A stretch of 64,000 nucleotides of DNA, taken from Fallopia convolvulus (Eukaryota; Streptophyta; Magnoliopsida; Caryophyllales; Polygonaceae). The stretch's first letter is position 1. The number at the start of each line of letters is the position of its first letter. A program made the translations under genes and the position numbers. Shown here piece by piece: positions 22,891 through 32,217 of this stretch. Under the pieces are notes generated by a model. The model was not told the DNA's origin. It ran no database searches and saw only the letters and a list, made by a program, of their open reading frames with translations. The DNA is taken from assembly GCA_964016875.1 (NCBI GenBank), contig OZ024721.1, forward strand, positions 42,987,088 through 43,051,087, in the 5' to 3' direction.

Positions 22891-24520
22891 CTAGTCATTT
22901 CCCACTACTAAAACAAATTGGACTGTCTGGCTAGCAAATTGGACTATCTGGCTAGTCATCAAAAAGCCTTGTAATTTCTTCAACCTACAGTCTGCTTGAA
23001 CCCGTCTGGCTAGCAAATGGAACCTGAGTTGGGGTGGAAGCTTTCCAATTATCCTCCTACAACCATTTTTCCATCCTTCTTTCAATGGTTTGAAACAAGT
23101 GTACAACCTCCTAAAGACTTCCTTATCAGACTCCTTATCTGTTACCACAAAGCATGTGGATCCTGGGTTGGATCTGTTTATCTCATCCACATAATCATAC
23201 AACCTAGCATACTCTGCTCTGTAATCCCCAACATTCTTCCCTAAGATCCTTTGCTTTGCCCTCCTACAAGTGGATATGCCAACATACATTTTCAAGTCCT
23301 TCTTACATAACTCCTGAATCTCCCAAAGCTTCAATGATGGTTGTGACACAATTCTGGCCTCCAACTTAGCAGCCAGGAATTTGGAATTACACAACCTGTT
23401 ACTACTTTACCTCCTACATGAATGTGTGGGCTAGTATGTCTTGATCATGAAATTCTTGCTTGCTGCATCATGGCTGGCACGAATTGTCCACTTGCATCCT
23501 GGATGCTGGCACTTAGCCACCACCATAAGCCTCTCATTAGGTTTAAGCTTGAGCTTTACACCCTTGTGGACAGCATACTTAGCCACAGCCACCCTAAACT
23601 CCTCTACACTCTCAAAAACCATGCTAATTTCCCATATGGGGTATTCACAATTTGGATTGTACAACTCATGCTTTGTCCTTCTTCTATTCACCTCTCTTTC
23701 ATCACCTCCCTCAGATCCAGATCCATCACTATCCATACTATAGTCAGATTAAGACCCATAGTATGGCTCATCACCACCTATTCCCCCTATAATCAGTGCC
23801 CTTTCCATTCCACTCTTCATAACCCTCATCATTTCCAACCTCTCCCATAGCCATCTGAACATGAGCCATCCTCTCCTTGTGCACCCTCCTTCTAGCCCTA
23901 AGTTCCCTAGCAGCAGCTCTCACCTTCCTCAATTCATCATCAACATCACTGTTTTCACTCATATCTAGTGAAACATCCTCACTTTCAGAACTCTCTTCAT
24001 CCTCTCCATTCACATAGTTCTCATCATCCTCTCCTTGTAAATGGTTCTCATCAACCTCTCCTTCTGCAGGATTCTCATCACCCTCTCCTTCTGCATAGTT
24101 CTCATCACCCTCTCCTTGTGCTGATGACTCATCATCCTCTCCTTGTGCAAGATTCTCACCCTCTCCTCCAGCTATCACCTCTTCCTCATCCATATTTTGC
24201 TCAACTCCAAACCCTTGAACCTTCTCTATCCCTTGAACCTCCTCCACCACCACTGGATCTGTTGGAGTTAGACCCTTTGGAAGACTTTGCAAGTATTCCT
24301 CAACATCAATTTCCACATCAGCCACCACAGGTTCATTTATTTCGTGCTCAATGTAGAAATCTAACTCAGCCCCATCCTCAACTTCTTCCACAATTTCCAT
24401 CAAAACACTATCTGACAATATCCTAAATGAGTTACTATCTTTCCCCTTGTAGTATAATGCCTTGTATCCCTTGTACCCAAGGCCCTTTATATCCCAATCT
24501 AGATCAGGGATACTAAAGAT
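22891..24520 (-). pseudogene. MuDR-type transposase, N-terminal part only, broken
   Basis: Minus strand, in order: an N-terminal segment (SIPDLDWDIKGLGYKGYKAL, then an acidic Glu/Asp/Asn repeat region); the MuDR DNA-binding domain at 23736-23434 (FRVAVAKYAVHKGVKLKLKP, then MVVAKCQHPGCKWTIRAS); and the pre-catalytic part at 23394-23080 (LWEIQELCKKDLKMYVG, RLYTCFKPLKEGWKNGCRRI). A frameshift near 23765 and in-frame stops at about 23725, 23431 and 23405 break it. After CRRIIG the usual LDGCFLK start of the DDE core is absent and unrelated sequence follows, so the catalytic domain has been deleted. Confidence 0.78.
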
Positions 24521-24522
24521 AT

Positions 24523-25324
24523 TGATGATGCTCAAAATAGCGAAGCGAGAGGTGGGCCCGAGGTATGAGGATCAAACCAGGTCAAAGAGACCCCCGAGGA
24601 TGATCCTGGGGCCCACAGCTATACCCACCTTTTATTTTAACAAAGTTTCTACCCCACGAGGTCCCCCGAGACCTCGGAGCGAGGTCTCGACCTCGTAACC
24701 GACTCTACTAACGCCCGCCCACCATGACCACTCAGCGAACGCTGCTCTTCAGGCCAATCACCGACTGCCTCGCCTCTAGGCCAATCAGAGCCCTTGATCT
24801 CGGGCGTCCCACATCGGACAATGACCAAAACTCGACTCCCCCATCCTCTATAAATAGAGGAGAATTTCGTATGGAAAGGGGGTCGAAAAACATCTTGAAC
24901 TGAAGAACTATCTTGCTCGTTGAAGATCGACGTGATTGAAACATCGTTAAAAGGCCTCGCTATAGATAAGTGAAGTCCACAAAAAGACTTCAAGTCTCAC
25001 AGAGTTTCCGCTCACATCAAAGACCTCGGTACACCACCTCGCTCTACCTTCCATCAAAGCCTCCGCAACTCAACCTCGCTCAAAGAGATCGGCAAGTAAC
25101 ACTTAGAGCTAGCTAGCAACTAGGAGGTCTCGGACATTGTTAGGTCGAGATCTCGGGTAATCGTAGGAGGTCTAGGGTGTAATTCTCAAATAATCTATTA
25201 GCCTCGTTGGCTTGTAAACCTCGCTGTAAAGAAAATCATAAATAAAGAAGCAAGTGTTTGCACTTTCGAATATAATAATCTCGTTTCTTGTCTTCTAGCG
25301 AGCCTTTCATTTCGGGTTTCATCA
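24523..25324 (+). repeat. Left LTR of the 24.5-27.2 kb element
   Basis: About 800 bp, beginning TGATGATG and ending TTTCATCA. TATA box CTCTATAAATAGAGG near 24845, itself a short palindrome. The first half is rich in CGAGG words. The start base is uncertain by a few bases. Confidence 0.75.
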
Positions 25325-25339
25325 CTGGCGCCATCTGTG

Positions 25340-26260
25340 GGAAGCGAGGGATGGACTCAACGAGATTCTCCAACACCTCGCGGGAAGCGAGGTTTGGACT
25401 TAACGAAAATCTCCAACCCCAAGCGGGAAGCAAGGGATGGACTCAACGAGATTCTCCAACACCTCGCGGGAAGCGAGGTTTGAACTTAACGAAAATCTCC
25501 AACCCCAAGCCGAAAGCGAGGATTGGACTCAACGAGGTTCTCCAACACCTCGCGGGAAGCGAGGTTTGGACTTAACGAAAATCTCCAACCCCAAGCGGGA
25601 AGCGAGGGTTGGACTCAACGAGGTTCTCCAACACCTCGCGGGAAGCGAGGTTTGGACTTAACGAAAATCTCCAACCCCAAGCGGGAAGCGAGGGATGGAC
25701 TCAACGAGATTCTCCAACACCTCGCGGGAAGCGAGGTTTGGACTTAACGAAAATCTCCAACCCCAAGCGAGAAGCGAGGGATGGACTCAACGAGGTTCTT
25801 TAACACCTCGCGTGAAGCGAGGTTTGGACTTAACGAAAATCTCCAACCCCAAGCGGGAAGCGAGGGATGGACTCAACGAGATTCTCCAACACCTCGCGGG
25901 AAGCGAGGTTTGGACTTAACGAAAATCTCCAACCCCAAGCGGGAAGCGAGGGTTGGACTCAACGAGGTTCTCCAACACCTCGCGGGAAGCGAGGTTTGGA
26001 CTTAACGAAAATCTTCAACCCCAAGCGGGAAGCGAGGGTTGGACTCAACGAGGTTCTCCAACACCTCGCGGGAAGCGAGGTTTGGACTTAACGAAAATCT
26101 CCAACCCCAAGCGAAAAGCGAGGGATGGACTCAACGAGATTCTCCAACACCTCGCGGGAAGCGAGGTTTGGACTTAACGAAAATCTCCAAGCCTAAGCGG
26201 GAAGCGAGGGTTGGACTCAACGAGGTTCTTCAACACCTCGCGGGAAGCGAGGTTTGGACT
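25340..26260 (+). repeat. Tandem array, 86-bp unit made of two 43-bp halves
   Basis: About 10.5 units start at 25351, 25437, 25523 and so on every 86 bp. Each unit is two related 43-bp halves: one with CTCAACGAGATTCTCCAACA, the other with CTTAACGAAAATCTCCAACC; both end in GGGAAGCGA. Because 86 is not a multiple of three and all three frames are open, apparent proteins of about 74 codons appear in every frame. They are composition artefacts. Confidence 0.9.
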
Positions 26261-26766
26261 TTTCGCTTCCCGCGAGGTGTTGGATAACCTCGTTGAGTTC
26301 AACCCTCGCTTCCCGCTTGGGGTTGGAGATTTTCGTTAAGTCCAAACCTCGCTTCCCGCGAGGTGTTGGAGAATCTCGTTGAGTCCATCCCTCGCTTCCC
26401 GCTTGGGGTTGGAGATTTTCGTTAAGTCCAAACCTCGCTTCCCACGAGGTGTTGGAGAATCTCGTTGAGTCCATCCCTCGCTTCCCACAGACGGAGCCAG
26501 TGATGAAACCCGAAATGAAAGGCTCGCTAGAAGACAAGAAACGAGATTATTATATTCGAAAGTGCAAACACTTGCTTCTTTATTTATGATTTTTCTTTAC
26601 AACGAGGTTTACAAGCCAACGAGGCTAATAGATTATTTGAGAATTACACCCTAGACCTCCTACGATTACCCGAGATCTCGACCTAACAATGTCCGAGATC
26701 TCCTAGTTGCTAGCTAGCTCTAAGTGTTACTTGCCGATCTCTTTGAGCGAGGTTGAGTTGCGGAGG
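26261..26766 (-). repeat. Inverted copy of array, primer-binding site and LTR 3' part
   Basis: Reads in reverse the array (about 2.7 units), the primer-binding region (one base changed: GGCTCCGTCTG against GGCGCCATCTG) and the LTR down to its position 25060. The turn lies in a 12-base spacer at about 26251-26262 between GGGAAGCGA and TCGCTTCCC. Confidence 0.85.
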
Positions 26767-27181
26767 ATCTTGCTCGTTGAAGATCGACGTGATTGAAACA
26801 TCGTTAAAAGGCCTCGCTATAGATAAGTGAAGTCCACAAAAAGACTTCAAGTCTCACAGAGTTTCCGCTCACATCAAAGACCTCGCTACACCACCTCGCT
26901 CTACCTCCCATCAAAGCCTCCGCAACTCAACCTCGCTCAAAGAGATCGGCAAGTAACACTTAGAGCTAGCTAGCAACTAGGAGATCTCGGACATTGTTAG
27001 GTCGAGATCTCGGGTAATCGTAGGAGGTCTAGGGTGTAATTCTCAAATAATCTATTAGCCTCGTTGGCTTGTAAACCTCGCTGTAAAGAAAATCATAAAT
27101 AAAGAAGCAAGTGTTTGCACTTTCGAATATAATAATCTCGTTTCTTGTCTTCTAGCGAGCCTTTCATTTCGGGTTTCATCA
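26767..27181 (+). repeat. Right partial LTR
   Basis: Matches 24910-25324 base for base in length (415 bp) with three substitutions seen. The first 387 bp of the LTR are missing. Confidence 0.85.
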
Positions 27182-27385
27182 GGTTATATCAAGAGAGACC
27201 GCACAAAACATATACTACCAAAGTTTTTCTTTACTCGTGAGTTAGAAGAAGCGGGACAAGTTGATGTCCAACAAATTCGCTCAATTGACAACTTGGCTGA
27301 TTTGTTCACAAAGTCTATGGTCCCCAAGAAATTTGGAGAATTGGTATCCAAGATTGGAATGTGCAGACTTCGAGATATACATTGA
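27182..27385 (+). pseudogene. Copia polyprotein C-terminal end (RNase H)
   Basis: The frame ends with TGA 27383-27385 and contains RTKHILPKFFFTRELEEAG, then QIRSIDNLADLFTKSMVPKK and VSKIGMCRLRDIH. These are the conserved last residues of Copia pol. It belongs to the outer Copia shell. Confidence 0.82.
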
Positions 27386-27654
27386 ATTAGCATATATTAT
27401 ATTCGTTGCACTCTTTTTCCCTTCAATCAGGCTTTTGTCCCATTGGTTTTGCCTGACAAGGTTTTTAATGAGGCAACATCAAAGCATATAAGAGATTCAA
27501 GATTGTACTCCTTGAAAGATGTTCGCTATATTAAGGGAGTGAGTATTTTACATATCTATTGTACTCTTTTTCCCTTTATCTTGGTTTTTATCCCACATGG
27601 TTTTTCCAAGTGAAGGTTTTTAATGAGGCAATACGTAAACTACAAGATGTACAT

Positions 27655-27665
27655 CCAAGGGGGAG
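27655..27665 (+). other. Polypurine tract of the Copia element
   Basis: CCAAGGGGGAG lies immediately before the 3' LTR start TGTTGTAA, as expected for plus-strand priming. Confidence 0.8.
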
Positions 27666-29347
27666 TGTTGTAAATGCCTTACGTTAGTAGTTGGATGTAC
27701 ATGACCCTTACGTTCCCTATTTCTCATTTAGAACACATAAAACATCCTTTGAATTTAACTCTCCCATTCAAGTACAAGTTTGTAACAACATCCCTCTATT
27801 AGAGTATAAATAGAGGTTTGTGTAAAGAGAAAATGAAGAAGAAGAAGAAGAAGAAGAAAAGAAGAATCTACTATATATATATATATATATATATAAAAGT
27901 AATAAGGTTTGGAGCCTTCTCATTACGCCACCTAGGATTTCGCCACATGTCAATTCTATATTAAGCCACCTCAGATTTTTACACGTGTCATTTTCTTATA
28001 ATTTAGACGTCTTTATAAATATTCCATGTCATAGTCCACATGTCAAAATTTTTCCATGTCACTCATATGTTATGTACACACCATATTGCCACATAATCTA
28101 CAAATTTCAATCATTTTTTTAATTTTTATTATATTGGATTAAAATAATGTTTTTTTTGAAAATTTAGTTACATATTCGAGAAATTTACATATAAAAATAA
28201 TTTTTACTATATCTTTATGATCCTAACAACTCTCCAATATAATCTACCAAAAAAACTCCTATAAATATATACCGAGATCTTATTCTATAATATTTTTAAA
28301 CTACAAAATTAATAATAGATTGTTAATGATTCATATATATGATATGACATATATGTAAGTACATAACGAATATATTGAACAATAAAATTAACAGTTAACC
28401 TATTTTCTAGAAAAATAAAAAGTGATTCGTAAAAACTAATTTCAATGAAATTGACATAAAAATATTTTTTATGTATTTTATAGGATAAGATTTTAACATA
28501 TCCTCATCATCCTAACAACTCTCCAATATAATCTAAAAAAACTCACATAAATATAGACCGACATCTTATCTATAATATTTTTAAATTACAAAATTAGTAA
28601 TAAATTTTTTATTGATCCATATGTTCATATGTACATAACGAATAAATTGAATAGAAAATTTAACAATTACATATTTTCTAAAAAAAGAATTAGAATAGAT
28701 ATGTCTAGAGATAATCTTAACATATTTTCAACAACCTTATCATTGTTTTGACTTTTCCAATATGAGTTACGGTATTAAAAAAATTAATCATAATAAATAT
28801 ATAGAAAAAATGAGTTACGGTTTTACAATATGTGTACAAATCAAGTCAAATTTTTGTTACTCTATACTTTTTCCCATTATTATATTTAAATAGGATCGAA
28901 TCTTTTTGTTGCCAAATATTTAAATTCAATTATGATATACCTTTGAATTTTTAATTTTGATTTTTTTATATAATTTACATACAAATCTAGCCAATTACAA
29001 TTGTAATTTTCAATTATAATTTCCCAGTAATATTTTTTTGATAATATACGTACATGTCAAGTCAATTTTATTTGCTAATCCATGCATATTAAATGTCCCA
29101 TTACTTTCATTTTTGCTATCAAAATCCATAATTTAGAGTTATGCTTTTTTTTAAAATTTATATAAATAACCAATATTATATTTTTATTTATTTATATCTT
29201 TTAAATAGTATATATCTAAAAAAATATCGAGTCATAGTCGTGCAGGGCACGATGGGGATAACTAGTAAGAATATACAAGAATTTCCCTCTAAGCTCTTTC
29301 ATTTGTATTTATTTATATTGAGTTTAAATCTCACCAATATTACAACA
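27666..29347 (+). repeat. 3' LTR of the Copia element, split by a Helitron
   Basis: LTR sequence at 27666-27866 and 29266-29347 (283 bp in total), with a TATA box near 27805 and a longer GAA tract (27827-27865) than in the 5' LTR. The Helitron entered just after the GAA tract. Confidence 0.85.
27867..29265 (+). mobile_element. Non-autonomous Helitron, 1.4 kb
   Basis: Starts TCTACTATATATAT and ends in a 15-base hairpin TCGTGCAGGGCACGA (29238-29252), nine bases and CTAG (29262-29265). The flanks are A on the left and T on the right, the expected A|T insertion. The interior is AT-rich and non-coding, so it would need Rep/helicase supplied in trans. The 5' 40 bases and 3' 35 bases match the second copy at 29448-30207. 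Confidence 0.87.
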
Positions 29348-29447
29348 ACCTTTAATGACATGTTTTACAATTGATAAATGATTCAACTTTTTAATTGTAA
29401 GTACCAAACAATACCTTACATTTAAATTAGAAAATCCCCTATTATAA
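29348..29447. other. Spacer between Copia and second Helitron
   Basis: About 100 bp of AT-rich host DNA, which includes the right Copia target-site copy ACCTT. Confidence 0.6.
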
Positions 29448-30207
29448 TCTACTATATATATAAAAGCAATGAGGTTTGGAGCCTCCACGTTGCGCCACGT
29501 CAGCTTTTTCCACATGTCGTTCTATTATTAATCCACATAGGATTTTGCCACATGTCATTTAATCCTTGCTTCATAAAAATTGTATATTAATTATTCTTTC
29601 CACTTCATATTCCACATGGCAAATTTTTTCCACTTAATTAAAATTCATTTATTTCCCAAATTTAGATAGTATCTTAATTTTTGGTAGGAGATAATATCTT
29701 AACTAAAAGAATTTAACTAATGGTTGAATTTTTTCCTTATAAGCCGATAAAATATATATGCTTAATCTTTTTAACATTTTAGTTGTTTTTTCTCTCTCTT
29801 ATATTAAAAGATAAATATAATCAATTACATATATTATTATTAAATTAATTATTATTTTTCAAAATCTCATCTCTTCCATATTTTCAAAATATATCATTTT
29901 GCTTTATTTTCTTCATATTTTATCTCTTTCTTTTAAATTAAACCTATTTATGAAATATTGTCGAGGAAAATGAGCAATGTAGATTATTTTATCTTAATAA
30001 TCTATGTTTATTCTCAATTTTAAACTTAATAATCTAAATTTAATTTTCTTTACTTGATTTTAAAAATAAAATAATTTTTATACATATTACGGACAACAAA
30101 TTACTTACATTAAATATTATATTATATTTTTATTTATTAGTATCTTTTTATAGTATATCTAAAAAATATCGAGTCATAATCGTGCATGGCACGACGGGGA
30201 CAACTAG
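29448..30207 (+). mobile_element. Non-autonomous Helitron, 0.76 kb, same family
   Basis: Starts TCTACTATATATATAAAAGC and ends with hairpin TCGTGCATGGCACGA (30180-30194), nine bases and CTAG (30204-30207), flanked by A and T. The first 90 bases resemble the copy 1.6 kb upstream (ATGAGGTTTGGAGCC here), but the middle is different or shortened. Confidence 0.86.
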
Positions 30208-30984
30208 TTACGTTAATTTTAACAGGCATTAAACTCTAAAATTTATTTCATTATCCTTGGAATGTTGTGTTCAGCATGAAATATAGGATGTGCATACTTG
30301 TATGCTTGTTGTGACAAACATTCAAAAAGTTACATAATTGCATATTATAATTGTTAGTGGTGAATAAGTGGGTGAAAAGTGGATCTTGGGACACTTTAGG
30401 CTACAAGATAATATTTATATAAAGTAGAGGGGTACCAACAAAGATTTTTTTTTTCAAATACTAAAAGAAAAAGTCAAAAACTGGAGGACACAAATTTCTC
30501 ATAAATATATTATAGCCCTCTAAATAAAAAAAAACTTACGATCTATATTGAAAAAATCAACCGAATATGAATAAAATTAAAGGAATTTTCCTTTTAGTGC
30601 CTCTGAACTTTTGACATTTCCTTTTGGTATTCAGGAAAAAAAGTTATTCCTTTTGGTACCCTTATAGTGTTAAAAAAGTTCTATCTGTAGCCTTAAATGT
30701 ACCAAACCCAAATTCCATCCACTTCTTCAGCTAGATTTTACAGACGTATGTCTCTTTTAGAGGTCACATTCATACAAGTCGGCCGACTGAAGCTTCATGC
30801 AACCTTCCCCTCCTCATTTTGCATCTTAGACATATGGGTTATAATATAAGTTAGAGTGACCTATGTATTAGTATAAGAAGTGACTACCTATAGGTGTGTG
30901 TATGTGCAACCTTATATGGTTGTTAATTTTTGTTATGTGCTTTTGTGGATAGTTGTTATATGTGAATTATCAGTTTATATAAAA
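30208..30984. other. Intergenic, no gene seen
   Basis: AT-rich. Phrases of the type TTTCCTTTTGGTA at 30590-30660 echo a similar stretch near 20930, possibly remnants of a transposon terminus. Confidence 0.45.
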
Positions 30985-31665
30985 AATAAGTATTACCAAC
31001 TTTAATGGTAGTTGTGTTTAGTGGCACCAATTTTTAAAAAATAAAAAATATTCACTAAAAGATGTGTAGAGCTGTCAAAAGTTGACCCGGCCCGCAAACC
31101 CGACCTGAACCACCCGAAAATTTAAACTCAAAACCCGAAATAAATCAAACCCGATAGACCCGAAACCCGTTGGGTTGAAACCTGAAAACCCATTGGGTTG
31201 ACCCGATTTGTTATATTTTCAGAATATATAATATGTTTTGAAAATTATAATATATTTTATTATTAAAATATATAAAATAATATATTATTAAATATTATTT
31301 TTAAATAAAAATAATATTTTAATAATTGTAAGAAATTCGATTTTCTTGACTTGTTGGGTCGACCCAACCCACCCCAAAACCTGCAACGACCCGATCCGAT
31401 TTGACCCGTGACCCATTACGACCTGAACCCGATTCAACCCGAACCCAAATGGCCGGACTCAAACCCGACTTAACCGACCCGTTTGACAGGGTGATTGACG
31501 TCGAAATGGGATCGGGACATGACCCGAGTTTAGTTTGAACCGAGTCTAAGAATATCTTATGCCGATAAACGCCACCATTTTTTAAATTGGTGAGTATTTT
31601 TTTTATTTTTTTCAAAATTGGTGTCACTCAACACCACTGACCTTAAAGTTGGTGATTATATTTGT
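30985..31665. mobile_element. Fold-back-like element with a nested CCCGA-rich MITE
   Basis: An inverted repeat of about 75 bp flanks the region: the left arm (about 30990-31061: ACCAACTTTAATGG, GGCACCAATTTTT) is the reverse complement, with mismatches, of 31588-31657. Between the arms lies a unit bounded by GCTGTCAAAA (31071) and GTTTGACAG (31489) and full of GACCCG/CCCGAA words. This looks like a separate MITE of the GCTGTCAAA type seen widely in plants. Nesting is inferred. Confidence 0.5.
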
Positions 31666-32217
31666 TTTTTTAAAAGTTGGTGCTATTAAACGCCACAAAG
31701 TGAAAGTTTGTGTTAATTACCACCATTTGGCCAACTACACGTCATAAGATATAAGAGTGTCACACTATATAATTTTTAATAAAATCATCCCATGAGTATT
31801 GTAGGAGTTCAATTAGTTATGTAGCATCATTTCATTGGTTATTTGTTTCTGTAAAGTACATTCATCCTCAATTTAGTCAATCTACAATTCTAGTAAACAT
31901 TGATCCTCAACCAATTAAGATAAAAAGCTGTACCTCTCTCCTAAAAATTCCATAAAATTCAACCGATAAAGATGCTTGAAACTACGTGTAAGGAGTTATT
32001 TTAGTCAATGTATTTTCACAGCTTGGTAGCAACAACTCGGGCTTTTGTACATACTTGTAGGATTGTCATATTTATTTTGTAATGGTTTATACAATTACTA
32101 CTTGTTTCGTGTGACAGGAACTACACGACTTCTTCACCATATACAAAACTAACAAAAGCATTGTTATAGCATACACAAGGCACAACCCAGATGACTTGAA
32201 GCCTACTGTGTTGCCAC
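31666..32217 (-). other. Spacer and 3' UTR of the SPD1-like gene
   Basis: Non-coding. The part next to 32217 is expected to be the minus-strand 3' UTR. An isolated frame crossing 32121-32528 is a shadow of the last exon. Confidence 0.5.

Larger units (their letters stand above)
21560..24522 (-). mobile_element. Internally deleted Mutator-like element (MULE)
   Basis: Inserted in the Copia element. The left end contains several copies of AGACCCCTGTACT (about 21579-21655), like the terminal region of plant MULEs. It carries a plus-strand GRF zinc-finger frame and a minus-strand MuDR-type transposase remnant lacking the DDE core. The right terminus is missing: the sequence runs straight into the LTR of the next element at about 24523, so no inverted terminal pair or target duplication can be shown. 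Confidence 0.7.
24523..27181 (+). mobile_element. Non-autonomous LTR retroelement with an internal tandem array and an inverted extra LTR
   Basis: Layout: full LTR (+, 24523-25324); a primer-binding site (TGGCGCCATCTGTGGG at about 25326); a tandem array (+, about 25340-26260); the array inverted (26263-26480); a partial LTR inverted (about 26493-26766, matching 25060-25330); then a partial LTR (+, 26767-27181). No gag or pol frame exists. The two plus-oriented LTR copies align without gaps over 415 bp with three differences, so the element is younger than the Copia shell. The left flank is MULE and the right flank is Copia RNase H, with no target duplication, so the right side was rearranged. 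Confidence 0.75.
21163..29347 (+). mobile_element. Copia-type LTR retrotransposon carrying nested insertions
   Basis: The outer shell of the nest. The 5' LTR (21163-21402) and the 3' LTR (27666-29347, split by a Helitron) both begin TGTTGTAA and end TTACAACA. The flanks are GCCTT on the left and ACCTT on the right, a 5-bp target duplication with one difference. A primer-binding-like site follows the 5' LTR and a polypurine tract precedes the 3' LTR. Only two coding scraps of the Copia polyprotein remain (protease-like, 21458-21559; end of RNase H, 27182-27385). I count about 10 differences over the 167 aligned LTR bases, so this is the oldest layer. The Ale/Oryco-like lineage is a guess from the LTR wording. 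Confidence 0.85.

Noticed and set aside
23968..24426. His/Pro/Leu-rich plus-strand frame
   Set aside because: Antisense of the acidic repeat region of the MULE transposase.
25340..26260. Regular array considered as CRISPR
   Set aside because: Units are contiguous 43/86-bp repeats without unique spacers, inside an LTR element of a plant genome.
25288..26537. Series of about 74-codon proteins in both orientations
   Set aside because: Produced by an 86-bp tandem array lacking stops in all frames; no start context or domain.
27827..27865. GAA/AAG microsatellite as a regulatory element
   Set aside because: A length-variable tract shared with the other Copia LTR; ordinary slippage.
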